Shown piece by piece: positions 50,676 through 59,381 of a DNA stretch of 63,245 nt (within the stretch, counting starts at the first letter, position 1; the number at the start of each line of letters is the position of its first letter). The DNA comes from Atopobium sp. (lineage in GTDB: Bacteria > Actinomycetota > Coriobacteriia > Coriobacteriales > Atopobiaceae). The notes below the pieces were generated by a model. It saw nothing but the letters and a program-made list of their open reading frames with translations, did no database searches and had not been told where the DNA came from. Where the stretch lies: contig JABZHC010000003.1 in the NCBI GenBank assembly GCA_015259035.1, forward strand, positions 1 to 63,245. The letters run 5' to 3'. The position numbers and the translations under genes are program-made.

Positions 50676-51764
50676 ATGGCTAAAAAGGCAGTTTCAAAAG
50701 AGATCAAAGCTCGTACTACTGGTGATGAGAGGGATGAGGTTATCTCTTCAACTACAGCAGAGATCGAGAAGAAATTTGGTGCAGGCGCCATTATGCGTTT
50801 AGGTGAGGGTGGTCCTGCCTTTGATATTCAGGCTATTCCAACTGGCTCACTTGCTCTTGATGCAGCATTGGGTATTGGCGGCGTTCCTCGCGGCCGTATC
50901 GTAGAGATTTATGGCCCAGAGTCCTCTGGTAAGACAACTCTTTCTCTAGAAATTCTTTCAGAAGCTCAGGCGCTAGGTGGTGTTGTTGCTTTTATTGACG
51001 CAGAGCACGCACTAGACCCAGGCTATGCGGCTCGTATTGGCGTTGATATTGATGATGTTTTAATTTCTCAGCCAGATACTGGTGAGCAGGCTTTAGAGAT
51101 TTGCGACATGCTTGTTCGCTCAGGCGCTATTGATGTTGTAGTTGTAGACTCCGTTGCTGCTCTTGTTCCTCGTGCAGAGATTGAGGGAGAAATCGGCGAT
51201 TCTAGCGTTGGCCTTCAGGCTCGTCTCATGAGTCAAGCCCTCCGTAAGTTAGCCGGCTCACTTTCAAAGTCTAATACACTCTGTATTTTCATTAACCAAC
51301 TTAGAGAGAAGATTGGCGTAATGTTTGGAAGCCCAGAGACCACTTCCGGTGGTAGGGCTCTGAAGTTCTTCTCCACTGTCCGTATGGATATTCGCCGTGT
51401 TGACAGCATTAAGGTAAATGGAGAAAACGTTGGTAACCGTGTTCGCGTCAAGGTTGTAAAGAACAAGGTTGCTCCACCTTTTAAGGTTGCTGAGTTTGAC
51501 ATTATGTACGGTCAAGGCATCTCCAAAGAGGGCTCCATTCTTGATATGGCTGTTGATTTTGAGATTGTTAACAAGTCTGGAGCTTGGTTCACCTATGAGG
51601 GTGAGCGTCTTGGCCAGGGTAGAGAAGCAGCTAAATCTTTCCTTACTGCCAATCCAGATCTCATGGAAGAGATTGATCACAAAGTACGAGTTGCTTGTGG
51701 CCTTGTATTTGATGAAGATTCTGAAGTTGGCACTCCGGTTGCAACGGAAGATTCTGCTGAATAA
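50676..51764 (+). CDS. recA: Recombinase RecA
   Basis: ATP-dependent strand-exchange protein and LexA co-protease, 362 residues. Walker A GPESSGKTTLSLE, FIDAEHALDPGYAARIG, VVVDSVAALVPRAEIEGE, QALRKLAGSLSKSNTLCIFINQLREKIGVMFG. ATG with AAGGAG upstream. Promoter carries a LexA box. The stop overlaps recX (TAATG). No intein or frameshift. Confidence 0.98.
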   Translation: MAKKAVSKEIKARTTGDERDEVISSTTAEIEKKFGAGAIMRLGEGGPAFDIQAIPTGSLALDAALGIGGVPRGRIVEIYGPESSGKTTLSLEILSEAQALGGVVAFIDAEHALDPGYAARIGVDIDDVLISQPDTGEQALEICDMLVRSGAIDVVVVDSVAALVPRAEIEGEIGDSSVGLQARLMSQALRKLAGSLSKSNTLCIFINQLREKIGVMFGSPETTSGGRALKFFSTVRMDIRRVDSIKVNGENVGNRVRVKVVKNKVAPPFKVAEFDIMYGQGISKEGSILDMAVDFEIVNKSGAWFTYEGERLGQGREAAKSFLTANPDLMEEIDHKVRVACGLVFDEDSEVGTPVATEDSAE

Positions 51765-52438
51765 TGTCAGAAATTTCTTGGACGATTGAGCTTCCAAAAA
51801 AGAAACAGGCCGTTCTAGGTCAGGCAAAGCCTAAGGCAAAGATATTTTTAGAAACTGAAGTTGGAGGGACGGAGGAATTCTTTGTCCCTCCAACAGTAGC
51901 TCGTGCTCTTCAGAACAAAGAGAAAGATGGTGTTTTTACACCTTCTTCTCGTAATGAGTTTCTGTATGAGCTAAAAGAGATTTCAACACAGTGTATTAAA
52001 GCTCGCATTGAGGCTTTGATTGTAAAAAGGGACTACTCTACAGCTGAGCTTCAAAAAAAGCTCATGCTTGATGGCTATCAAAAGAATGTAAGAGACCCTG
52101 CAGTGCAGAGGGCTGTTGAAGTTGGTTTGATTAATGACAGTCGTTTTGCAGACGTCTATATACGTTCTAAAATTTCGCAAGGCTGGGGTCCTCTTAAAAT
52201 TAAAACTGAAATTTCTAAAAAAGGGATTGAAGTTGAGACGCTCCCTGGATGGCCTGACGCTTATTTTTCTGACGTGGATGAATTTGAAGTTGCGTATTCT
52301 TTGGCCCAGAGAAAACACCTGTCGGGAAAAAATGATTATGAGAAGCTTGTCAGGTTTCTCGCCACAAAGGGATATTCATTTTCTATAGCATCATCTGTTG
52401 CTAAAAAGATTTTGGATGAAAACGCCACATTTGAATGA
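51764..52438 (+). CDS. recX: RecA regulator RecX
   Basis: A 224-residue modulator of RecA filaments. The helical repeats are typical: KRDYSTAELQKKLMLDGY, VEVGLINDSRFADVYIRSKISQGWGPLKIKTEISKKG. The first ~85 residues are a less conserved N-terminal extension. Coupled to recA by TAATG, so it is also under SOS control. Confidence 0.92.
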   Translation: MSEISWTIELPKKKQAVLGQAKPKAKIFLETEVGGTEEFFVPPTVARALQNKEKDGVFTPSSRNEFLYELKEISTQCIKARIEALIVKRDYSTAELQKKLMLDGYQKNVRDPAVQRAVEVGLINDSRFADVYIRSKISQGWGPLKIKTEISKKGIEVETLPGWPDAYFSDVDEFEVAYSLAQRKHLSGKNDYEKLVRFLATKGYSFSIASSVAKKILDENATFE

Positions 52439-52502
52439 TTATATTTGCTTAGCTTATAAGTCTGTTGTATTGGTGTGATTTACTTTTCCTACCTGCTATT
52501 TA

Positions 52503-52531
52503 TTGACAAAAGTTACAATGCTCTATACGAT
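52503..52531 (+). promoter_or_regulatory. Promoter upstream of rny
   Basis: TTGACA (52503-52508), 17-base spacer, TACGAT (52526-52531). It implies a 5' leader of about 180 bases for rny. Confidence 0.65.
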
Positions 52532-52537
52532 AAATAT

Positions 52538-52721
52538 GCCGTGAATAGGCTCATTTCCGCTGGGCAACCAGCGTCACGTATACAGTAGGTATCTCATACA
52601 TTTGATCTATCTCTGAATGTGGCATGACCAGCCAATGAATCCTGCTCATGGCGGGTTCTTTAGATACTGTTGTGTCTAAAGTCTCCTGAACACTTTTGTA
52701 ATCGCCATTTGAGGAGTAGGT
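52538..52721 (+). promoter_or_regulatory. Structured 5' leader of rny
   Basis: Three local hairpins are visible: CGCTGG-GCAA-CCAGCG (52558-52573, GNRA tetraloop), GAATCCTGC/GCGGGTTC (about 52637-52658), and TTTAGATAC-TGTT-GTGTCTAAA (about 52661-52682). No long T-run follows, so it is not a simple terminator leader. It matches no riboswitch class that I recognise. Confidence 0.45.
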
Positions 52722-54275
52722 ATGGAATTAGCAGCAGTAGGCATTGTTTGCCTTCTTGTGGGAGTAGGCCTTGCATACGGCGTACTCTCTAACATTAGTA
52801 ATTCAAAGATTAAAACTGCAGAACAGCAGTTAAAAGATGCTCAGACTAATGCAGATCGTATTGCTTCTGAAGCAGCTCGCCAGGCAGAAACAGTTAAAAA
52901 AGAAGCTGTTCTTGAGGCTAAAGAAGAAGTTCTGCAGCTTAAGCAGGCAGCAGAGGCAGATGAGAAAAAACGTAAAAGTGAGCTTCGTAGCATGGAGAAT
53001 CGTATTCTTCAGCGTGAAGAGTCCCTTGATCACCGTACTGATGCACTAGAGAAGCGTGAGCATCAGCTCTCCAGCCTTCAGGGCCAGCTTGATCGTCGTA
53101 AGAACGATTTGGATTCTCTTGTTTCTCAGCAGTCTCAAGAGCTTGAGCGCATTGCAGCTCTTACAAAAGATGAGGCTCATGATGAGCTTCTGTCTCGTGT
53201 TCGTTCTGAAAGTGTTCGCGATGAGGCTATGATTCTTCGTGAGTCTGAGCAGCGCGTTCGTGCACAGGCAGATAAAACTGCACGTGAGATTATTTCTACC
53301 GCTATTCAGCGTGTTGCTGCAGATCAGGCTTCTGAGATTACAGTAACTTCCGTCCATATCCCATCTGACGATCTAAAGGGTAGAATCATTGGACGTGAGG
53401 GTAGAAACATTCGTACCTTCGAGCAGGTATCTGGTGTTTCTCTTGTTATTGATGACACTCCAGAGACTGTAGTTCTTTCAAGTTTTGATCCAGTCCGCCG
53501 TGAGACCGCTCGTGTTGCACTTGAGAACCTCATTGCAGACGGTCGTATTCATCCAGCACGTATTGAGGAGCTCTACAAGAAGGCTGAGGCTCTTGTTAAC
53601 GAGCGTGTTCTTGAGGCTGGTGAACAGGCTGCATTTGATTGTGGTATTCACGATCTTCATCCAGAGATCGTAAAGACTCTTGGTAAGCTTCGCTACCGTA
53701 CTTCTTACGGTCAGAATGTTCTTGCTCACTCTGTTCAGGTTGCAGTACTTTGCGGCATTATGGCTGAAGAGCTTGGTCTTGAGCCTGCTCCAGCTAAGCG
53801 TGCTGGTCTGCTCCATGACCTTGGTAAGGCAATTGACCACGAGGTTGAGGGTCCACACGCTGTAATTGGTGCAGATCTTGCTCGTCGCCATGGTGAACGT
53901 CCAGAGATTGTTCACGCCATTGAGGCTCATCACGCAGATATTGAGCCAAACACTGTTCTTGACATGCTTGTTATGGCTGCAGACGCTATTTCTGCTGCAC
54001 GTCCTGGTGCTCGTCGTGAGTCTGCTGAGAACTACATCAAGCGCCTTGAGAAGCTTGAGGCTATCTCCAACGCACACGAGGGCGTTGAGCGTACGTATGC
54101 AATGCAGGCTGGCCGTGAGCTTCACGTAATGGTTGAGCCTCAGATGATTAGCGATTCCGAGGCAACTGTTCTTGCTCACGATATTGCTAAGCAAATTGAG
54201 GACGAGATGGAATACCCAGGACAGGTTCGCGTTGTTGTTATTCGCGAGTCTCGTGCTGTAGACGTTGCTAAGTAA
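52722..54275 (+). CDS. rny: Ribonuclease Y
   Basis: Membrane-bound endoribonuclease that starts mRNA decay, 517 residues. N-terminal transmembrane helix (residues about 4-25), a long Glu/Lys/Arg coiled coil (about 30-200), KH domain (LKGRIIGREGRNIRTFEQVSG), and HD domain (LLHDLGKAIDHEVEGPHAVIGA) with metal-binding His-Asp. ATG with GAGGAG upstream. Followed closely by the GHKL ATPase gene, spoVS and miaB. Confidence 0.97.
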   Translation: MELAAVGIVCLLVGVGLAYGVLSNISNSKIKTAEQQLKDAQTNADRIASEAARQAETVKKEAVLEAKEEVLQLKQAAEADEKKRKSELRSMENRILQREESLDHRTDALEKREHQLSSLQGQLDRRKNDLDSLVSQQSQELERIAALTKDEAHDELLSRVRSESVRDEAMILRESEQRVRAQADKTAREIISTAIQRVAADQASEITVTSVHIPSDDLKGRIIGREGRNIRTFEQVSGVSLVIDDTPETVVLSSFDPVRRETARVALENLIADGRIHPARIEELYKKAEALVNERVLEAGEQAAFDCGIHDLHPEIVKTLGKLRYRTSYGQNVLAHSVQVAVLCGIMAEELGLEPAPAKRAGLLHDLGKAIDHEVEGPHAVIGADLARRHGERPEIVHAIEAHHADIEPNTVLDMLVMAADAISAARPGARRESAENYIKRLEKLEAISNAHEGVERTYAMQAGRELHVMVEPQMISDSEATVLAHDIAKQIEDEMEYPGQVRVVVIRESRAVDVAK

Positions 54276-54278
54276 TTT

Positions 54279-55364
54279 ATGGCAGCCACCTCTACTGACT
54301 TAACAGGTTTTGTCGCCTCCATGGGAGGTGAGCGCGCACTCCGTGTCGAGGAATCCCTCGGCGCGGGGTACGTTCGTTTACGCGTAGCAGAAGCAGAGCG
54401 TAGACAGGCAAAGCATGATATTCGTTCGGTAGAAGATATTGTTATCGAGCTCTTGCGTAATTCTCGCGATGCTGGTGCTCGTCACATTTATGTTGCAACG
54501 TCAAAAGAAGGTGCGCTCAGAACTATCACCATGCTTGATGATGGTCAGGGCATTCCAAAAGACATGCAGGAGAAAATCTTTGAAGCTCGTGTAACTTCAA
54601 AGCTTGAGAGCATGCATATGGACCGTTGGGGAATTCATGGCCGAGGCATGGCTCTCTATTCAATCAAAGAAAACTGCGAATCAGCTCAGGTTGTGGCTTC
54701 TGCTCCAGGACTCGGCTCTGTTATACAGATTGTGGTAGACACTACTAAAATTTCCGAGCGAGTAGACCAGTCTACTTGGCCAACTTGTGGTTTAAATGAG
54801 GACGGACTCAAAACAACCGTTAAAGGTCCTCATAACATTATTCGTACCTGCTGTGACTTTGCGCTTGAGGTTAAAGGCTCGTGTGAGGTAATGCTGGGCT
54901 CTGCTGCAGAGATTGCAGCTACTGCCCGTCGCAGAATTGCGCAGACGCTTGATATCGCTGACCTGCTATTTGTTGAAGGCTTTGAGAACGTTCCTATTCT
55001 CGAGCGCTTCAGGGCTGCAGCAGATGCAACAGAGCTTTCTGAGATTTGTAAGTCTCTTGGTCTTTCTATGTCAGATAGAACTGCTCACAGAATTATTGCT
55101 GAGCAGATTAAGCCTTTGCGTAGTGTGTATGCACAGGTCAGCCATTCAACTGAACCTGAAGGGGTTTCTCGCGAAGTTGATCTGATGAAAGACCATCGAG
55201 GCCTCAAGATGAGCAAGGCTGATATCAGCAGTTTTTCTCGAAAGATGGAGCAGAGTTTTGCTGAGTTGTCTGAGAAATACTATGTTTCTTTGACAGCTGA
55301 GCCTCGTGTTCGTGTAAGTAAAAACAAGATTGTTGTGACTTTTGATATTGAGTCGCAAGAGTAG
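54279..55364 (+). CDS. Uncharacterised GHKL-fold ATPase in the rny-spoVS-miaB cluster
   Basis: A 361-residue protein with a GHKL (gyrase/Hsp90/histidine kinase/MutL) ATP-binding domain: N box IELLRNSRDAGARHI (residues 56-70), G1 DDGQGIP (87-93), and a G2-like lid GIHGRGMALYSIK (118-130). There is no histidine kinase H-box, no receiver, no transmembrane helix and no MutL or gyrase transducer motif. The C-terminal half (about 200-361) is helical, then mixed, and not recognised. It starts 3 bases after rny and precedes spoVS by 27 bases, so it is almost surely co-transcribed. The N box and lid are closest in flavour to MutL/Hsp90-like ATPases. Function unknown; a role with RNase Y or SpoVS is inference. 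Confidence 0.85.
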   Translation: MAATSTDLTGFVASMGGERALRVEESLGAGYVRLRVAEAERRQAKHDIRSVEDIVIELLRNSRDAGARHIYVATSKEGALRTITMLDDGQGIPKDMQEKIFEARVTSKLESMHMDRWGIHGRGMALYSIKENCESAQVVASAPGLGSVIQIVVDTTKISERVDQSTWPTCGLNEDGLKTTVKGPHNIIRTCCDFALEVKGSCEVMLGSAAEIAATARRRIAQTLDIADLLFVEGFENVPILERFRAAADATELSEICKSLGLSMSDRTAHRIIAEQIKPLRSVYAQVSHSTEPEGVSREVDLMKDHRGLKMSKADISSFSRKMEQSFAELSEKYYVSLTAEPRVRVSKNKIVVTFDIESQE

Positions 55365-55391
55365 AACAAACGCACAATAATTGGAGCATTC

Positions 55392-55715
55392 ATGGGTTTG
55401 CTTAAAGTTTCAAGTAAGTCTTCACCAGCTTCTGTAGCAGGAGCTATTGCGGGCCTGGTTAAAGATAATGAGCCTGTTATGCTCCAGTGCATTGGTGCAG
55501 GTGCTGTCAACCAGGGCATCAAGGCTGTTGCCATTGCCCGCGGATTCTTGATTCCGTGTGGTCTGGACATTACCTGTGCTCCAACGTTTTCTGATATTGA
55601 AATTGCAGGGGAGAGTAGAACTGCAATTAAAATTGCCATTTATGTCCACACACTGTCTGCCCCTGATACGCAGACTCCAGCTGTTAGTTCCACTGAGTAT
55701 AACGAGGTACTTTAA
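55392..55715 (+). CDS. spoVS: SpoVS-family Alba-like nucleic-acid-binding protein
   Basis: A 107-residue protein matching SpoVS: LKVSSKSSPASVAGAIAGL, CIGAGAVNQGIKAVAIARGF, and FSDIEIAGESRTAIKIAIY. SpoVS has an Alba-type fold and affects sporulation in Bacillus, but it occurs in many non-sporulating bacteria. No sporulation gene is seen in the window. It has a C-terminal extension of about 20 residues beyond the 86-residue Bacillus form. Placed between the GHKL ATPase and miaB. Confidence 0.94.
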   Translation: MGLLKVSSKSSPASVAGAIAGLVKDNEPVMLQCIGAGAVNQGIKAVAIARGFLIPCGLDITCAPTFSDIEIAGESRTAIKIAIYVHTLSAPDTQTPAVSSTEYNEVL

Positions 55716-55717
55716 GC

Positions 55718-57085
55718 ATGATTGAAAATTCCGAGCTCGTAGGAAAAACATATCACATCAAAACTTTTGGCTGCCAGATGAATCTGCACGATACAGAGCG
55801 AGTCTCTGGTCTGCTTGAGGCTTGTGGCTGCAATGAGGTTTCAGATACCGATGACGCTGATATTGTCATCTTTATGACCTGTAGCGTCCGTGAGAACGCT
55901 GATCAGCGCCTCTACGGTCAGGCTTCTGCCATGGTCAGCGCTCCAACGCCTCCATCAGGCAAGCGCGTTGTTGCTATTGGCGGCTGTATTGCGCAGCGCG
56001 ATGGCGAGAAGCTCCGTGAAAAAGTTCCAGCCGTTGACGTTGTGTTTGGCACCAGCGCACTTGCAAGCTTGCCAGCACTTCTCACCAGCGTATTTAGGGG
56101 CGAGAATGACCGTGTGGCCGTAGACACCTCCGAGGAGGGCAAGGGCTTCTCCACAGACCTGCCGAGTAACCGCGCTCAGCAGTATCACGCTTGGGTGCCT
56201 ATCATGACCGGCTGCAATAATTTCTGCACGTATTGCATTGTTCCTTACGTTCGCGGTCGTGAACGCAGCCGCACCTTTGAAGCTGTTATTGGTGAGTGCG
56301 AGCGTCTTGTCGCAGATGGCGTTCGTGAGATTACCCTTCTTGGCCAAAACGTTAACTCATATGGCCGTGACCTTTACGGTAAGCCTCGTTTTGCAGAGCT
56401 TTTGCGTGCCGTGGGTCAGACGGGTGTTGAACGTATTCGTTTTACTTCTTCAAATCCAAAGGATCTAACCGATGAGACTATTGCGGCTATGAAGGAAACG
56501 CCAGCTGTCATGCCTCATCTTCATCTTGCGGTTCAAAGCGGCTCTACGCGTGTTCTCAAAAAGATGAACCGCAGCTATACACGAGAAGAGTACTTAGACG
56601 TGGTTTCTCGCCTTCGTGCAGCTATTCCAGGACTGGCGCTTTCAACTGACATTATTGTGGGCTTCCCAGGAGAGACCGAGGAAGACTTTGAAGATACGCT
56701 TTCTTTGGTCAAAGAGGCTGGTTACTCTTCTGCGTACACCTTCATTTATTCTAAGCGTCCAGGAACTCCCGCGGCAAAATACGAGGACAACACGCCTCAC
56801 GAGGTCATTCAGGAGCGCTTTGACAGACTTGCCGAGCTTGTTGCTCAGCAGGCACATGACGCTAACCAGGTAGATTTGAATACGACGCAGGCAGTTCTTG
56901 TTGAAGGCACTTCCAAGCGTGACGATACTGTCATGGTGGGACATAGCGAGAAGAACCAAACAGTTCACTTCAATCTGCCAGAAGGTTACACGCCAGAAGA
57001 TCTTATCGGCAAAATTGTTGATGTTCATATTGATGAGGCTCGTACCTGGTATTTGCGCGGAACCATGGAGTCTGATCCACGATGA
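55718..57085 (+). CDS. miaB: tRNA-2-methylthio-N6-dimethylallyladenosine synthase MiaB
   Basis: Radical SAM enzyme converting i6A37 to ms2i6A37. The 455-residue protein has KTFGCQMNLHDTERV, TCSVRENAD, GGCIAQRDGE, radical SAM motif GCNNFCTYCIVPYVRGRERSR, and a TRAM domain at the C-terminus. Its substrate is made by MiaA, whose gene overlaps by four bases (ATGA). Confidence 0.97.
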   Translation: MIENSELVGKTYHIKTFGCQMNLHDTERVSGLLEACGCNEVSDTDDADIVIFMTCSVRENADQRLYGQASAMVSAPTPPSGKRVVAIGGCIAQRDGEKLREKVPAVDVVFGTSALASLPALLTSVFRGENDRVAVDTSEEGKGFSTDLPSNRAQQYHAWVPIMTGCNNFCTYCIVPYVRGRERSRTFEAVIGECERLVADGVREITLLGQNVNSYGRDLYGKPRFAELLRAVGQTGVERIRFTSSNPKDLTDETIAAMKETPAVMPHLHLAVQSGSTRVLKKMNRSYTREEYLDVVSRLRAAIPGLALSTDIIVGFPGETEEDFEDTLSLVKEAGYSSAYTFIYSKRPGTPAAKYEDNTPHEVIQERFDRLAELVAQQAHDANQVDLNTTQAVLVEGTSKRDDTVMVGHSEKNQTVHFNLPEGYTPEDLIGKIVDVHIDEARTWYLRGTMESDPR

Positions 57086-58017
57086 GCTCCCATGGCTCGG
57101 TTATCTGCATTGTAGGCCCCACTGCTTCGGGCAAAAGCTCCTTGTCTGAGCTGGTAGCCAAGAAGCTTGAGACCTCTGTCATTTCTGTTGACGCAATGCA
57201 GGTTTATCGTGGCATGGATATTGGTACTGCTAAAACTCCTGCTGAGGAGCGAGAAGTTCCTCTTCTCATGGTAGATTGTGCCAACATTTCAGAAGAATAT
57301 TCTGTCCAGATGTTTCAAGTGGCAGCCCGTGAAGAAGCTCATAAGCTTATTAATGCTGGTAAAACACCTGTATTCTGCGGCGGAACCGGTCTTTATCTTG
57401 ATTCGATTATCGACCAGATGGAGTTTCCCTCAGGGTCAATCGAGTCTCCTGTACGTACTCGTTATGAAAAGCTTGCAGAAGAGCTTTGTGCTGAGGGCTT
57501 GCACGAACTTCTCGCCACAAAAGATGCAGCAAGTGCAGAGCTTATCCATCCAAATAACGTACGACGCGTTGTAAGGGCTTTAGAGCTCTTGGAAGAGGGC
57601 AAGTCGTATGCTACTCATCATGAGGGTTTAAAGGCTCATACACCGTACTTTGACGCCCAGATATGGGGTCTTACGATGGACCGTCAGCGTCTTTATGAGC
57701 GAATAAACCTCCGAGTTGACCTTATGTTTGATCAAGGGCTTGTTGAAGAGGTTCAAGCGCTTATTGAGTCAGGCCTCTCTGAAAATTGCACGGCTGGGCA
57801 GGCAATTGGCTACAAAGAGTTCTTTGCGTATTTTGCTGGTGAACAGTCGCTTGAACAAACGCGTGAGCTTATTAAGCAGCATACCAGACAGTATGCAAAG
57901 CGACAGATTTCTTGGCTTAAACGAGATGGTCGAGTAAGGTGGCTTGATATGGATCAACTCACAGCCAAGGATGCGCTCGAGCTGATTCTTGCGCAGCATG
58001 CTGACGTACAATGCTAG
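57082..58017 (+). CDS. miaA: tRNA dimethylallyltransferase MiaA
   Basis: Transfers dimethylallyl to A37 of UNN-decoding tRNAs. The 311-residue protein has P-loop IVGPTASGKSSLSELVA, SVDAMQVYRGMDIGTAK, FCGGTGLYLDSI, and the C-terminal KRQISWLKRD motif. Coupled to miaB, and followed by hflX, the classical order. Confidence 0.97.
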   Translation: MSSHGSVICIVGPTASGKSSLSELVAKKLETSVISVDAMQVYRGMDIGTAKTPAEEREVPLLMVDCANISEEYSVQMFQVAAREEAHKLINAGKTPVFCGGTGLYLDSIIDQMEFPSGSIESPVRTRYEKLAEELCAEGLHELLATKDAASAELIHPNNVRRVVRALELLEEGKSYATHHEGLKAHTPYFDAQIWGLTMDRQRLYERINLRVDLMFDQGLVEEVQALIESGLSENCTAGQAIGYKEFFAYFAGEQSLEQTRELIKQHTRQYAKRQISWLKRDGRVRWLDMDQLTAKDALELILAQHADVQC

Positions 58018-58067
58018 TAGGACGCATCAAAAACTAACGTATTTACCTTGTCTTAGATGGGGAGTTT

Positions 58068-59381
58068 ATGGGTCGTTTTGTTCCATTTTCTACCGCTCCT
58101 AAAGTTGAACGAGCAATTCTTGTAGGCGTTGATTGCGGTAAAAGCGATTGGTCGCTTGAAGAATCAATGGACGAGCTTGAGCGCCTTACCCAAACCGATG
58201 GCGCTGAAGTCTTTATGCGTTTAACGCAGAAACTTGACTCACCCATTCCAAAAACGTTTATCGGCAAAGGTAAAACAGAGGAGCTTGTTTCTCTGGTTAG
58301 AAACACTAATACTGACGTGGTCATCTTTGATGATGAGCTAACGCCTTCTCAGCAATCTAACCTAGAAAAATTGCTTGGAGAGCCTGTTAAAGTCATTGAC
58401 CGAACAGCGCTGATTCTTGATATTTTTGGTATTCATGCACGTACCAAAGAGGGTCGCCTTCAGGTACAGCTCGCACAGCTTCAGTACGTACTTCCAAGGC
58501 TCCGTGGCATGTGGAGTCACCTGGTGGGTGAGCAAACTCGCGGTGGTATTGGTAGCCGTTTTGGCCAGGGTGAAAGCCAGCTTGAGGTTGACCGTCGCCT
58601 TATTAGAAAGCGCATTTCAACCTTAAAAAATGAGCTCAAGCAGCTCAGTCAAAGGCGAGAAGTTCAGTCTAAGTCCAGGTGGAATTCTGGAACGTTTAGT
58701 GTCTCACTTGTTGGATATACCAATGCTGGTAAATCAACGCTTTTGAATCAACTCACAGGCGCGGATGTATATGCAAAAGATGAGCTCTTTGCAACTCTTG
58801 ATCCAACTACCAGAGCGCTTTCTCTTGATGAAGGCAGAAAGATTGTTCTTACGGATACTGTTGGATTTATTCAAAAGCTTCCAACTAATCTGATTGAGTC
58901 GTTTAAGTCTACGCTGGTTGAAGCTCAAGAAGCTGATCTTCTGCTGCTTGTTGCTGATGCAACTGATAAGAATCTTTCTAAAGAAATAGCAGTTGTTCGT
59001 AGTATTTTGAAAGACATCGAGGCTGACAAAAGTGATCAGATTCTTGTATTAAACAAGGTAGACCTAATTGATGAGCAAGAGCTCCAAATGCTCAGAGCGC
59101 TCTATCCAGAAGCTGTATTTATTTCTGCTCAGGAAGGTATGGGCATTAACGGCCTTCTCCACAAGATTCAAGAAATAGCTAGCGCCGGCGACAAGGTGGT
59201 TAGTGCACTTATTCCGTTTAACAAAGGCGCTCTTGTTAAGTCCGTTCACGAGAGATGTCAGCTTCTACACGAGCAATACGTTGCTGAAGGTCTTTTGCTA
59301 TCAGTTAAAGCCGACACCTATATGCAGGCACTTTTAGAGCCTTATGTGGTGTCAGAGGACGATATTCTGACTGACGAATAA
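58068..59381 (+). CDS. hflX: Ribosome-associated GTPase HflX
   Basis: A 437-residue GTPase that splits stalled ribosomes under stress. N-terminal HflX domain (PKTFIGKGKTEELVSLV, VIFDDELTPSQQSNLEK, RTALILDIFGIHARTKEG, RGGIGSRFGQGESQLEVDRR), G domain (VGYTNAGKSTLLNQLT, DTVGFIQKLP, LNKVDL). ATG with GGGGAG upstream. Its last 30 bases overlap the 3' end of the convergent DUF1624 gene. Confidence 0.96.
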   Translation: MGRFVPFSTAPKVERAILVGVDCGKSDWSLEESMDELERLTQTDGAEVFMRLTQKLDSPIPKTFIGKGKTEELVSLVRNTNTDVVIFDDELTPSQQSNLEKLLGEPVKVIDRTALILDIFGIHARTKEGRLQVQLAQLQYVLPRLRGMWSHLVGEQTRGGIGSRFGQGESQLEVDRRLIRKRISTLKNELKQLSQRREVQSKSRWNSGTFSVSLVGYTNAGKSTLLNQLTGADVYAKDELFATLDPTTRALSLDEGRKIVLTDTVGFIQKLPTNLIESFKSTLVEAQEADLLLLVADATDKNLSKEIAVVRSILKDIEADKSDQILVLNKVDLIDEQELQMLRALYPEAVFISAQEGMGINGLLHKIQEIASAGDKVVSALIPFNKGALVKSVHERCQLLHEQYVAEGLLLSVKADTYMQALLEPYVVSEDDILTDE

